64,000 nucleotides of DNA from Bacteroidales bacterium UBA1680. Lineage in GTDB: Bacteria; Bacteroidota; Bacteroidia; Bacteroidales; UBA932. The notes beneath the pieces are model-generated. The model saw only the letters and a list, made by a program, of their open reading frames with translations, did not search any database and was not told the DNA's origin. Position 1 is the first letter of the stretch; each line of letters begins with the position of its first letter. The translations under genes were made by a program, and so were the position numbers. Shown one piece after another: positions 8,797-17,854 of this stretch. The DNA lies in assembly GCA_002320605.1 (NCBI GenBank), contig DCKG01000007.1, forward strand, positions 1 through 64,000, in the 5' to 3' direction.

Positions 8797-11700
8797 ATGA
8801 AAAAAATATTCTTGATTTTTGTCCTTGGCGGTCTTTTGGTATTGGGTGGTTTCCAAGGATATTCGCAGAATGCTGGTGGTGAGGCTAGGCTTCTGAGGTT
8901 TCCTTCGACGAATGGTAGAGAAGTAGTTTTCTCTTATGCAGGAGATTTATTCACTGCGCCGCTCTCTGGCGGTGAGGCTCACAGGCTGACCTCGCACGTG
9001 GGCTATGAGATGTTCGCTCGCTATTCGCCTGACGGAAAGACGATTGCGTTTACCGGGGAATATGACGGAAACCGTGAGGTCTACATCATTCCTGCCGAAG
9101 GCGGGGAGCCAGTGCGACTGACTTACACTGCCACGAATTCAAGAGACGACCTTGGCGACAGGATGGGCCCTAATAATATAGTGATGGGCTGGACTCCTGA
9201 TGGGAAATATATCATATTCAGAAATCGTACTGGTGATGGCTTTGACGGCTGCCTCTGGAGGGTCTCGATGAAAGGCGGCATGCCAGAGAGGCTTCCGCTT
9301 CCTGAAGGAGGCTTTTGCAGCTATTCTCCTGATGGCAAAAAGCTGGCTTACAACCGAGTGATGAGAGAGTTCAGGACTTGGAAATATTACCGCGGCGGCA
9401 TGGCAGACGAAGTCTGGGTCTATGACGGCAAGGGCGTTTCAAAGATTACTGACAATCCGGCACAGGACATATTCCCGATGTGGGTGGGCGACGAGATTTA
9501 TTTTGCTTCCGACAGGGATATGACCATGAATATATTCGTTTATGATACCAAGACGAAGGCTACTTCGAAGGTAACGGATTTCTCTGACTATGATGTCAAG
9601 TTCCCTAGCACCAACGGGAAGCTGGTTGTGTTCGAGAAGGGCGGTTACCTCTATAAGCTGGACCCTTCCACTAAGGTGGCGGAGCAGATACACATTACGC
9701 TAAGCTCTGATTTGGTCTATGCCAGGGCAGAAAGGATGAACGTTGGCAAGAAAGGGCGTAACAGCTACAGCCTGTCGCCTGATGGGAAGAGGCTGGCCGT
9801 GACTGCCAGGGGAGAGCTATTCGATGTTCCGGTTGGGAAGGGTATATCTAGGAATATATCGAAGTCACCAAATTCCAACGATAGAAGCGCGGACTGGAGT
9901 CCGGATGGGAAATACATCGCTTTCGTAGGGGATGCCACTGGCGAGACCGAGGTATATCTCTACGATGTGGCCAAGGGTGGCGAGCCTGAGCAGATCACCA
10001 AGGATAATGACACATACATCCGTTCGCTTCAGTGGAGCCCGGATAGCAAGCATATTCTTTATACCGACAGGAAAAACCGCATCGTCGAAGTGGATCCTTT
10101 CGCCAAGACTAAGAGAACTGTGATGGAAAATCCTGAACAGGAGTTCTATGGGGTGAATTATTCTCCTGACAGTAAATGGATTGCATACACGAAGCCTGCT
10201 AAGAACCAGCTTTCGGTGGTCTATGTCTATAATCTGGCTTCTAAGAAGGAATATCCTGTTACTACCAGCTGGAACAATTCTCGAAATCCTGTGTTCTCAT
10301 CGGATGGAAAGTATTTGCTCTACACCGCAGATAATGATTTGCATCCAGTATACAGCCAGATAGAGTGGAACTATGCTTATACAGACATGAGAGCCGTGTA
10401 CATGGTTATGCTGGCAAAAGACACTCCATCTCCATTGCTTGAAACCGACAGCGAGTCTTCTGCTTCTGACGAAAAGGCTGAGGGCAAGGAGGGCGCTAAG
10501 GGAAAAGATGAAGTGAAGAAGGATGACAAAGGGCCTAAGGCAGCCGATGTGAAGATTGACACTGATGGGCTTGCGGAGAGAACCATAAAGCTTCCTTTCA
10601 AGGCTTGGGATTATTTCTGCGATGGCAAAAAGGTGTGGTACTCTGGGAACGGTGGCACTCAGGTGTTCGATTTCAAGAAAGGGAAGTCGGAAAAATGCTC
10701 GGACAATAGAATTGTTTACCGAGCTGGTGACAAGTGCGGTTTGATGCTTGGCTCTGATTGGAAGGCCGTGAATTTCCCTGCTGACAAGGTTGGCGGTGGC
10801 GAAAGCGTAGATCTGAGCAATATGTTTGCTATGGTGGATTACGCTGAGGAGTGGCTGGAAATCTTCGATGAGGTGTGGAGGGCATTCCGTGATGGTTATT
10901 ATGTATCTAACATGCATGGCCGCGACTGGAACGCAATCAAGGCAAAATATTCAGTGTTACTTCCTTATGTTAAGACTCGCTTGGATTTGAACTATGTCAT
11001 AGGTGGCATGATTTCGGAGCTGGCTAGCGGTCACGCTTACGTCACCCCTGGAGATTACCCGAAGCCGGAGCGCATCGACATGGGTCTTCTTGGGGCGCGT
11101 CTCAGCAAGGATAAGAGCGGCTATTTCAAGATTGATCACATCTATCAGGGTGCTGCGTATCGTCCTGAGTTGCGTTCGCCAATGATGGAGCCGGGAATGA
11201 ATATTTCGGAGGGCGACTATATCACTGCGATTGACGGACAGTCGCTGAAGGACGTGGACAATATCTATAAGTTGCTGGTTGGCAAAGCTGGCAAACTTTG
11301 CGAGCTGACGGTTAATAAGTCTGCAGCCGAAGGTGGCAGGAAGGTGGTTGTCACGCCGACTGCAAATGAATATCCTCTCGAGCATTATGAGTGGGTTCAG
11401 AAGAATATCAAGACCGTTGAGGAGAAGTCTGGCGGCAAGGTGGGTTACATCTACATTCCGGACATGGGACCGGAGGGTTTGAACGAGTTCGTGCGTTACT
11501 ATTACCCTCAGTTGGACAAGGAGGCGCTCATCATAGATGACCGTGCGAATGGTGGCGGAAACATTTCTCCTATGATTATAGAGAGGCTTTTGCGTAAGGT
11601 TTACAGGATGACGATGTCTCGTACGTCTTCTCTGAACGGAACCATTCCTGAGGGTACTCAGACTGGTCCTAAGGTGCTGCTTATCAACAAATATTCTGCT

Positions 11701-12063
11701 TCGGACGGTGACCTGTTCCCTTGGAGCTTCAAGGCGAACAAGATTGGCACTGTGATTGGCACTAGGACTTGGGGTGGCATTGTCGGGATCAGTGGTTCGC
11801 TGCCTTACATGGATGGCACTGACGTGAGAGTTCCGTTCTTCACTAATTATGATGCCGAGACTGGCAAGTGGATAGTTGAGAATCACGGCGTTGATCCTGA
11901 CATATTAATTGACAATGATCCAATAAAAGAATATGCTGGTGAGGATGAGCAGTTGCTGAAGGCCATTGAGGTGGCTATGGAGCAAATTAAGACTCGCAAG
12001 CCGCTGCCAAAGACCCCTGCGCCTCGCACCTTCAAGGACCTCGGTCTTCCACAGATTCCTTAA
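8797..12063 (+). CDS. Tricorn-type S41 protease with WD40-like beta-propellers
   Basis: Exported tricorn protease homologue of 1088 residues (signal peptide to about 24, GYSQ). Two WD40/TolB-like propellers occupy about 30-540, with repeated YSPDGKxIAFTG blades. A Lys/Glu-rich linker follows (about 549-590). The C-terminal half holds a tricorn C1 segment, a PDZ domain (about 790-865, GDYITAIDGQSLKDVDN) and an S41 protease core. Probable catalytic residues, matched to known tricorn Ser/His/Ser/Asp positions, are S744 or G745 with H746 in ASGHAYV, and S969-D970 in YSASDGD. The family cleaves peptides to short products; here in the periplasm. It is four bases upstream of the deformylase, implying co-transcription. 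Confidence 0.92.
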   Translation: MKKIFLIFVLGGLLVLGGFQGYSQNAGGEARLLRFPSTNGREVVFSYAGDLFTAPLSGGEAHRLTSHVGYEMFARYSPDGKTIAFTGEYDGNREVYIIPAEGGEPVRLTYTATNSRDDLGDRMGPNNIVMGWTPDGKYIIFRNRTGDGFDGCLWRVSMKGGMPERLPLPEGGFCSYSPDGKKLAYNRVMREFRTWKYYRGGMADEVWVYDGKGVSKITDNPAQDIFPMWVGDEIYFASDRDMTMNIFVYDTKTKATSKVTDFSDYDVKFPSTNGKLVVFEKGGYLYKLDPSTKVAEQIHITLSSDLVYARAERMNVGKKGRNSYSLSPDGKRLAVTARGELFDVPVGKGISRNISKSPNSNDRSADWSPDGKYIAFVGDATGETEVYLYDVAKGGEPEQITKDNDTYIRSLQWSPDSKHILYTDRKNRIVEVDPFAKTKRTVMENPEQEFYGVNYSPDSKWIAYTKPAKNQLSVVYVYNLASKKEYPVTTSWNNSRNPVFSSDGKYLLYTADNDLHPVYSQIEWNYAYTDMRAVYMVMLAKDTPSPLLETDSESSASDEKAEGKEGAKGKDEVKKDDKGPKAADVKIDTDGLAERTIKLPFKAWDYFCDGKKVWYSGNGGTQVFDFKKGKSEKCSDNRIVYRAGDKCGLMLGSDWKAVNFPADKVGGGESVDLSNMFAMVDYAEEWLEIFDEVWRAFRDGYYVSNMHGRDWNAIKAKYSVLLPYVKTRLDLNYVIGGMISELASGHAYVTPGDYPKPERIDMGLLGARLSKDKSGYFKIDHIYQGAAYRPELRSPMMEPGMNISEGDYITAIDGQSLKDVDNIYKLLVGKAGKLCELTVNKSAAEGGRKVVVTPTANEYPLEHYEWVQKNIKTVEEKSGGKVGYIYIPDMGPEGLNEFVRYYYPQLDKEALIIDDRANGGGNISPMIIERLLRKVYRMTMSRTSSLNGTIPEGTQTGPKVLLINKYSASDGDLFPWSFKANKIGTVIGTRTWGGIVGISGSLPYMDGTDVRVPFFTNYDAETGKWIVENHGVDPDILIDNDPIKEYAGEDEQLLKAIEVAMEQIKTRKPLPKTPAPRTFKDLGLPQIP

Positions 12064-12067
12064 TGTC

Positions 12068-12787
12068 ATGCTATTTAAAGAGAACAAGCATAACAATTCG
12101 ACGTTCTCGTTCGTGTTGCTGGTGATTTTGCTGGTGGTGGGGACGATAATGTCACTACAGCTTTCTAGGGAAAAGAAGGATGCGGAAGGGTTTACGAAGG
12201 AGGAGACCGAATTACTGTCTTCTGGGGATTCTGTGATGTATGTGTTGAATGTCAATGATCCCGATGACGAAAAAATCCTTAGGACCAAATCATTGCAGTT
12301 GGGGGCTGAGGCGCTGAAATCTAATGAATATAACAGATTGAAAGCCAAACTTCTGGCTACGGTGAAAGCTCCGGAATATGGCGGAGTGGGTATCGCTGCT
12401 CCGCAGATCGGGGTGAATCGGTGCGTCATTGCAGTGCAGAGGGTGGATAAGCCGGGAGCGCCATTTGAGGTGTATCCCGATGTTCAGATAGACACGGCTT
12501 TCGGGAACATGCTTCCAGGCTTTGAGGGCTGCCTTTCCGTGCCGACGAAGAGAGGCCGAGTGATGCGCTATCCAACGGTCGTCGTCTCATATCGCAATCC
12601 TTCTGATTTCAGCCTTTGCAGGGATACTGTCAATGGTTTTTCCGCAATCATCTTTCAGCATGAGTGCAATCATCTTGATGGCGTGCTTTATATTGATAAG
12701 GCCGACAGCATATTCGTAGATCAAGAATGGAAGGCTGAATATGATGCTTTCGCCTCCCAGGGCAAATACCTCCGTCCGCAACGCTAA
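12068..12787 (+). CDS. def: Peptide deformylase with N-terminal membrane anchor
   Basis: Metal-dependent deformylase of 239 residues that would remove N-formyl from new proteins. All three family motifs are present: GVGIAAPQ (106-113), EGCLS (153-157, metal ligand C155) and HECNH (198-202). Unusually, residues about 14-30 form a strongly hydrophobic segment (FVLLVILLVVGTIM) followed by some 60 residues before the catalytic core, so the enzyme looks membrane-anchored or exported. Start taken at 12068, the first ATG after the tricorn stop; the longer frame overlaps tricorn. Known deformylases are mostly soluble cytosolic proteins of about 165-190 residues. Confidence 0.9.
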   Translation: MLFKENKHNNSTFSFVLLVILLVVGTIMSLQLSREKKDAEGFTKEETELLSSGDSVMYVLNVNDPDDEKILRTKSLQLGAEALKSNEYNRLKAKLLATVKAPEYGGVGIAAPQIGVNRCVIAVQRVDKPGAPFEVYPDVQIDTAFGNMLPGFEGCLSVPTKRGRVMRYPTVVVSYRNPSDFSLCRDTVNGFSAIIFQHECNHLDGVLYIDKADSIFVDQEWKAEYDAFASQGKYLRPQR

Positions 12788-13166
12788 CGCCATTTGAATA
12801 TTTTGGGGGAGGCTTCCGGACCACCCGTGCTTTTGCCGCGCGAGGTGATGTGCCACTGAGGCCATTGAGCCGCATGCGTGCATGCAAACACCCATGATGA
12901 CATGGAGGGGGTTTTCATGGTTACCAGTATTCTATGGCGCTGTATTGCGGTCGCCCTCGCTTGGGGCAAGCAGCGAGCGCATTCCAGAGATAGGGATGTG
13001 AGTGGTTAGGCGTGAATAGAAAATCGCTGCCCTGAGTGTGCTGGGAGCAGCGAATATCGTGAATATTCTATATTCAGATAGAAGTGATTCTGCCGGTGGA
13101 AGTCGTTCCGTGCCATCAGAGTCGTTGCGTGCCGCCAAGGCTCGACGGGGCGAGTCGTTGCGTCAG
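12788..13166. other. Intergenic stretch without a recognisable gene
   Basis: About 380 bases between convergent genes. I see no supported coding frame, terminator or RNA. It holds a cluster of GAATAT/ATATTC hexamers around 13055-13078 and a short imperfect direct repeat at 13099-13164. Confidence 0.6.
13099..13164. repeat. Three imperfect copies of a GAGTCGTTGCGT element
   Basis: Copies begin at 13099 (GAAGTCGTTCCGTGCC), 13119 (GAGTCGTTGCGTGCC) and 13152 (GAGTCGTTGCGTC). Spacing is irregular (20 and 33 bases). They sit just downstream of the stop codon of the minus-strand barrel protein gene. Function unknown. Confidence 0.5.
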
Positions 13167-13640
13167 TTAGAAGTAATACCTTACGCTTAAGGTAGGGAGG
13201 AATCCGTAATAAAATCCGTCGGTGTAGAATTTCCCATCGCAGATTCCGAAGCCAGGGCGGAGATCGGCGGATAATTGCAGATTGAACCAGAATTTGTATT
13301 CGAGGCCGACTTGCCCCTCGAACATGAAGAAGAAATTGTTGTCGTTGTTGTAGTGGGCAGAGCCGAGCGCAACGCCAGGCCCGGCGTACCATTGCCACGT
13401 TCCCCTAGGAGTCCAGTCCGGCTCGGCAAACACGAAATTGTAGATGCCGTCAAGCCTGAAGCCGATGTTATCCACATTAAACATTTCAGCGTCGAACTCA
13501 AGGAAATTCGGCTCCCCGAGATAATGTTCATATGAAGCGCCTAAACCCCAGCCTAATCTTCCTCCGATAGCCTTAGGCTGAGCGGTCGCCATAACAGCGC
13601 AGCCTAGTAAAGCAATTGCGAATAAAACTACTTTTTTCAT
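13167..13640 (-). CDS. Small outer membrane beta-barrel protein
   Basis: 157-residue exported protein. The signal peptide is clear (MKKVVLFAIALLG, cleavage near ATAQ). The mature part is made of short alternating hydrophobic/aromatic strands separated by Gly/Asp turns, and it ends in Tyr-Tyr-Phe, the usual beta-barrel assembly signal. Size and strand count suit an 8-strand barrel. A TATATTTG -7 element on the minus strand at 13675-13682 lies 35 bases upstream of the start. No more specific family was recognised. Confidence 0.75.
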   Translation of the reverse strand: MKKVVLFAIALLGCAVMATAQPKAIGGRLGWGLGASYEHYLGEPNFLEFDAEMFNVDNIGFRLDGIYNFVFAEPDWTPRGTWQWYAGPGVALGSAHYNNDNNFFFMFEGQVGLEYKFWFNLQLSADLRPGFGICDGKFYTDGFYYGFLPTLSVRYYF

Positions 13641-13674
13641 AACTAATGATTATTATAACCACAATATTATTGTT

Positions 13675-13682
13675 CAAATATA
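13675..13682 (-). promoter_or_regulatory. -7 promoter element of the barrel protein gene
   Basis: Minus-strand TATATTTG fits TAnnTTTG and is 35 bases before the start codon at 13640. No good -33 TTTG was found at the expected distance. Confidence 0.35.
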
Positions 13683-13695
13683 ATAAAAATAGTTT

Positions 13696-14634
13696 TTATT
13701 GCTTAGCAGAGTTTATATCCACAAGATTATTCACTATTGCATATATGGTTATTCCCGCAACGCTATGAATGCTGAGTTTGGTGGCTATGTTTTTCCGATG
13801 AGTGATCACGGTGTTTATCGAAATATTCAGTTTCGAGGCTATTTCTTTGTTAGACAGCCCCATCGCCAGGCACGACACGACCTCTCTCTCGCGAGGGCTG
13901 AGAGCGTTTTCGCCGCCTTCCTCGGCATTTAATACGTCAGCACCTGTCGAAATATTCATTTCCATATTCTTTATGACTGGCACTAGAATCTCATTCTCAA
14001 CTTTTGCATGAAGCTGCAGCCATTCCTCGTTGTTGTAAAGGTCGTAGAGGGTAGCAGTCAGCATGTTATTGCGCAGGCTGTCTCCTGGCAAGTACTTTAT
14101 TATTATATTCTTAAGCTCCTTCAATTTTACGTCTGCCATTCCATGATGCTTGGCGTAGGCATCGATGTTATAAGCCTCGTCCCTTACCCCCTCCAGCAGG
14201 CTGTTGATGTATGGGAACAGACGATCTTCTTCGTATTTCATGTGTTTCCGTACTTCAGCTGCATACGCATCGTAAAAATCCATTATAAGTTTGTCCACTC
14301 GGCCGTCAGGATCGAGAGAATCGGACAGCTCTTTTCTCATGAAAGGCAGCTGGAAATCCAGATAATATTTATGGTTGGCCTGAAGGTAATGCAGCAGAGT
14401 GCCGACATTGACATATTCGAGTTCTTCGTCCCGGAAATAGCCATTGACCAGAAAATTGACTACAATGAGGAAAGTTCTGCAGTCTACGCCGTTGTCTTTG
14501 CAGACCTCTTCCACCGCCTTGTCGCCAAAACCTAGATTGATGCCGAAACTGCCAAGAGCCTGAAGCACGTTGTAATTGTCTCTTATGAGGTCGATCATCA
14601 TATCCTTCGGCTCGTAAACTTTCTGTGTGCGCAT
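13696..14634 (-). CDS. Hemerythrin-like di-iron sensor fused to LuxR-type DNA-binding domain
   Basis: 312-residue regulator with a rare fusion. Residues about 10-65 resemble the ScdA/RIC N-terminal domain (GFGDKAVEEVCKDNGVD), but the usual Cys-Cys pair is replaced by Leu-Gly. Residues about 75-220 form a four-helix hemerythrin-like domain with candidate iron ligands H82 or H88, H131, E135 or E136, H163 or H164, H209 and E213. Residues 246-305 are a LuxR/GerE helix-turn-helix (LSPREREVVSCLAMGLSNKEIA, split by SNKEIASKLN). The architecture suggests a cytosolic sensor of oxygen or nitric oxide acting directly on transcription. Its target genes are unknown; no nitric oxide or oxygen stress gene is adjacent. 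A minus-strand TAnnTTTG lies at 14654-14661. Confidence 0.85.
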   Translation of the reverse strand: MRTQKVYEPKDMMIDLIRDNYNVLQALGSFGINLGFGDKAVEEVCKDNGVDCRTFLIVVNFLVNGYFRDEELEYVNVGTLLHYLQANHKYYLDFQLPFMRKELSDSLDPDGRVDKLIMDFYDAYAAEVRKHMKYEEDRLFPYINSLLEGVRDEAYNIDAYAKHHGMADVKLKELKNIIIKYLPGDSLRNNMLTATLYDLYNNEEWLQLHAKVENEILVPVIKNMEMNISTGADVLNAEEGGENALSPREREVVSCLAMGLSNKEIASKLNISINTVITHRKNIATKLSIHSVAGITIYAIVNNLVDINSAKQ

Positions 14635-14653
14635 TGATTATGAAATTATTAGA

Positions 14654-14661
14654 CAAATGTA
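14654..14661 (-). promoter_or_regulatory. -7 promoter element of the hemerythrin-LuxR gene
   Basis: Minus-strand TACATTTG fits TAnnTTTG, 20 bases before the start at 14634. The remaining 14662-14870 of this 300-base gap shows no gene or other signal that I can support. Confidence 0.35.
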
Positions 14662-14870
14662 GCAAAAAATCCCAAGCTCGCTTATCCTTATTAATTATGA
14701 ATATGTCGACGCAACGCTTCGCTCGTACCTAGAAATGATGACAAAGTGCAAAATCATAATTTCATGGTATTGCAGGCCATTCGAGACAAGATTACCTTTG
14801 TCGCAGTGTTATTGATTATGAATCAGTAAGAAGTCACATGGTCTTGAAAATAGATCGTTAACGTAAGCAA

Positions 14871-14910
14871 AAAATTCCAGAGCCGGCCGAGAGGTCCGCC
14901 CTGGAATTTT
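14871..14910 (-). terminator. Terminator of aminopeptidase P
   Basis: A 10-bp perfect inverted repeat (14871-14880 and 14901-14910, AAAATTCCAG / CTGGAATTTT) with a 20-base GC-rich loop. Read on the minus strand it ends in TTTTTT and lies 29 bases after the aminopeptidase stop. Confidence 0.75.
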
Positions 14911-14938
14911 AATTTTAGGTCGTCCGTGAAGGCGTGAT

Positions 14939-16381
14939 TTATCCTTGCATTGCGGTCTCTACGTCGTCTGGCTGAATCGGCAGTCGGTTAGGGCCAGTGT
15001 GGCGGGCTCCATCAACGGTTACGAGAACATCATCCTCCAGGCGGATGCCGCCGAAATCGTAATATTCTTTAAGCTTGTCGAAATTGAGGAAGTCCTTGCA
15101 GGTGCCTTCGCTCTTCCATTTCTCTATCAGCGCCGGAATGAAATATATTCCTGGCTCATCGGAAACGAAATGCCCAGGCTTCAGCACGCGTGCCATTCTA
15201 AGGTTGCCAAGTCCCAGCTGAGGAGAACGCCGCTGATCCGGATCGTATCCCACCAGATCCTCTCCAAGATCCTCCATGTCGTGCACGTCCAATCCAATGT
15301 TATGTCCTAGGCCATGTGGCTGGAACATTCCCGCCACGCCCTCGGCAACCATATCGTCAAGATTCCCATGAACCAGGCCGAGCTGGCTGAGACCTTCCAG
15401 CATCAGTCTAGAAACGGCCAGATGGACATCTCTGTACGCTATTCCTGGCTTAGTGAGCTTGAAAGCATATTCATTGCAGTCGCATACGATCTGGTAGACA
15501 TCCCTTTGCTTCTGAGTGAACTTTCCGCTGGTAGGATAGGTTCTAGTGAAATCTGATGCATAATGGCTGTTGTTCTCTGCGCCGGCATCTATCACCATCA
15601 GCTTTCCTGGCTCTATCACCTTGTCGTGCAGGTGATTGTGAAGCGTTTCGCCGTGCTGCGTGAGAATTGTCGGAAATGAAACGCCCCAGCCCTTGCTGAG
15701 TGTCACGCCATCCATCTTGCCGACGATTTCTTGCTCTATCGTCCCGATTTTTATGCTGTTGCGAGCGGCGACGTGCATTTCCTGCCCGAGAGCGCCGGCA
15801 TCATCCATCTCTGCGATTTCGCAGTTTTCCTTAATGAGCCTGAGTTCTATCACTGCTTTAGTCAGATCCAGCGAAGGAGCCCTGCCCTCCGTGGCGCCAT
15901 CTTCCTTTGCCTTTCCCAGGTCGCCAGGTCCGAGCCCCATTAGCGTTTCAATGAGCATGGTATTGTACCACCGGCTAAGCGGCAGATAATGGCATTTCCT
16001 GTGTTGTGAACGGGCTTTACCTACATCTTCCTTGAGGGCTGAGAATGGAGCTGTCACGTGCACGCCAGCTCCTTCAGCGATTGACGCCACTGAAGGCTGA
16101 GGCCCCATCCAGATTATGTCGCCTATCTCCACGTCGTCGGCATAGATTTTTACGTCTCCGCTATCGAAATCCATCACTGCGGCGTAGCCTGGGGCATCTA
16201 TTCCGAAGAAATAGAGCCACGAAGAATCTTGGCGGAATTTGTAGGCATTGTCTCTGTACTGGGCCGCAGCCTCTCCATTGCCAATGAAGATACCGATTCC
16301 GCGGCTGCCTTGAGGCGCCGTCTGAGCCATCAGCTCAATGAGCCTCTGGCGTCTTGCAGTGTAAACGCTTTTATTAAACAT
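14939..16381 (-). CDS. pepP: Xaa-Pro aminopeptidase (aminopeptidase P, M24B)
   Basis: 480-residue cytosolic metallopeptidase that removes an N-terminal residue preceding proline. The N-terminal creatinase-like domain covers about 1-180; the pita-bread catalytic domain follows. The five metal ligands are visible in order: Asp in VIDAGAEN, Asp in ASDFTRTYP, His in HGLGHNIG, Glu in SDEPGIYF and Glu in GIRLEDDVLV. Length fits the family. It stands alone with its own terminator and a minus-strand TAAATTTG at 16405-16412. The start is the only ATG giving the full N-terminal domain. Confidence 0.93.
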   Translation of the reverse strand: MFNKSVYTARRQRLIELMAQTAPQGSRGIGIFIGNGEAAAQYRDNAYKFRQDSSWLYFFGIDAPGYAAVMDFDSGDVKIYADDVEIGDIIWMGPQPSVASIAEGAGVHVTAPFSALKEDVGKARSQHRKCHYLPLSRWYNTMLIETLMGLGPGDLGKAKEDGATEGRAPSLDLTKAVIELRLIKENCEIAEMDDAGALGQEMHVAARNSIKIGTIEQEIVGKMDGVTLSKGWGVSFPTILTQHGETLHNHLHDKVIEPGKLMVIDAGAENNSHYASDFTRTYPTSGKFTQKQRDVYQIVCDCNEYAFKLTKPGIAYRDVHLAVSRLMLEGLSQLGLVHGNLDDMVAEGVAGMFQPHGLGHNIGLDVHDMEDLGEDLVGYDPDQRRSPQLGLGNLRMARVLKPGHFVSDEPGIYFIPALIEKWKSEGTCKDFLNFDKLKEYYDFGGIRLEDDVLVTVDGARHTGPNRLPIQPDDVETAMQG

Positions 16382-16447
16382 ATTCAGAATATTTCATATT
16401 CTTACAAATTTACTTAAAATGTTGAAGCTTTCATTGCATTCTTGTCG

Positions 16448-16477
16448 TTGTTTTATGACAAAATCTGACTATATTTG
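16448..16477 (+). promoter_or_regulatory. Bacteroidota-type promoter of the DUF1080-epimerase operon
   Basis: TATATTTG at 16470-16477 with TTG at 16448-16450, spacing 19 bases. Predicted start of transcription near 16484, 60 bases before the DUF1080 gene. Confidence 0.55.
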
Positions 16478-16545
16478 TGATGATTGGGCCTCTTAGTTAA
16501 GGCTAGGGCTTTAATATCGATTAATGACCAAAATTTTTTAATACC

Positions 16546-17841
16546 ATGCTCAATATGAAAAAGTCGTTTATTATTTTAGGGGCCATGGCTGCTGCAGCCG
16601 TGGCTTTCGTGTCTTGTGGTGGGCAAAAGCCAAATGAGCTGACAACCCAAGAACAACAAGAAGGATGGCAGCTATTGTTTGACGGCCAGACATTTAACGG
16701 ATGGAGAGATTATAACGGGACAGGACTTACTGGACCATGGACTGTCATTGATGGCGCCATAGAGGCAGAAGGCAAAGGCGACGATGCCAGCGGTTACATA
16801 GTGACTGATAAAGAATATGCTAACTTCGATCTTAAATGGGAATGGAAGATTAGCAAAGGCGGCAATAGCGGAATGCTTTACCATGTGGTGGAGCGTCCGG
16901 ATTTCAAAGTTCCTTACATCACGGGGCCTGAATACCAGCTAATAGATGATGATAATTTTGCTGAGATGAACGACGGCTATCAGTTGGAAGACTGGCAGCG
17001 CTGCGGAGTAGATTATGCCATGTATGTTCCAGATCTAGAGGCTAGGAATATGAAGCCTGCTGGGCAGTGGAATCAGTCCGAGATTATATTCGATAATGGT
17101 CATGTAACTTATCTTTTGAATGGTAAGGTGACTGTTGAGTTCGATGCTTGGACTCCTGACTGGCGTCAGCGCAAAGAGAGCGGCAAGTGGAAGGATGCTC
17201 CTGAATATGGCATGTCGCCGAAGGGTCATATCTGCCTCCAGGATCACGGATATCCTGCATGGTTCCGTAACATTAAGATAAAGGAACTGCCTTCAAAGCC
17301 TGTAGAAAAAGATCTTTTCAATGGGAAGGATCTTACCGGGTGGATTAATTACGGCACGGAGCTTTGGTATGTGGACGATAGCTGCTACCTCGTTTGCGAG
17401 AGCGGCCCTAATAAGCAATACGGCTATTTCGCTACAGAAGACTATTATGACGATTTCGACCTGACGCTCGAGTTTAAACAAGAAGCAAATGGGAATTCTG
17501 GCGTGTTCATCCGCTCTACTGTTGATGGCACCACAGTTCATGGCTGGCAGGTTGAGGTTGCTCCAAAGGGCAACGATACTGGCGGAGTTTACGAGTCATA
17601 TGGCCGCGGGTGGCTCTATCAAATTCCAGACGAGAAAGAAAACATTCTTAAAGAGGGCCAATGGAATGCTATGCGCATCCGTCTAGAAGGGGATCATCTG
17701 CAGTCTTGGCTTAATGGCGAGCCTATGACGGATATTCACGATGCTAAGATTGGCGCAGGCCATGGCAGGATCGCGCTGCAGATTCACGATGGTGGCGGCA
17801 TTAAGGTGCGCTGGCGTAATATTCATGTTAAGACATTGTAA
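16546..17841 (+). CDS. Tandem DUF1080 (3-keto-glycoside hydrolase family) lipoprotein
   Basis: 431-residue lipoprotein (FVSC, Cys24) with two DUF1080 beta-sandwich domains, about 40-245 and 255-431. Each opens with the family signature (LLFDGQTFNGW and DLFNGKDLTGW) and carries a GNSGxxxR/H-type strand (GGNSGMLYHV and NGNSGVFIRS). DUF1080 proteins have been shown to hydrolyse 3-keto-glycosides, in partnership with Gfo/Idh/MocA oxidoreductases. Here such an oxidoreductase occurs at 24371 and a TIM-barrel isomerase at 25721. The next gene, 13 bases on, is an AGE epimerase. ATG 16555 is an alternative start. Which of the two domains is active cannot be told. Confidence 0.85.
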   Translation: MLNMKKSFIILGAMAAAAVAFVSCGGQKPNELTTQEQQEGWQLLFDGQTFNGWRDYNGTGLTGPWTVIDGAIEAEGKGDDASGYIVTDKEYANFDLKWEWKISKGGNSGMLYHVVERPDFKVPYITGPEYQLIDDDNFAEMNDGYQLEDWQRCGVDYAMYVPDLEARNMKPAGQWNQSEIIFDNGHVTYLLNGKVTVEFDAWTPDWRQRKESGKWKDAPEYGMSPKGHICLQDHGYPAWFRNIKIKELPSKPVEKDLFNGKDLTGWINYGTELWYVDDSCYLVCESGPNKQYGYFATEDYYDDFDLTLEFKQEANGNSGVFIRSTVDGTTVHGWQVEVAPKGNDTGGVYESYGRGWLYQIPDEKENILKEGQWNAMRIRLEGDHLQSWLNGEPMTDIHDAKIGAGHGRIALQIHDGGGIKVRWRNIHVKTL

Positions 17842-17854
17842 TATATCATATTAT

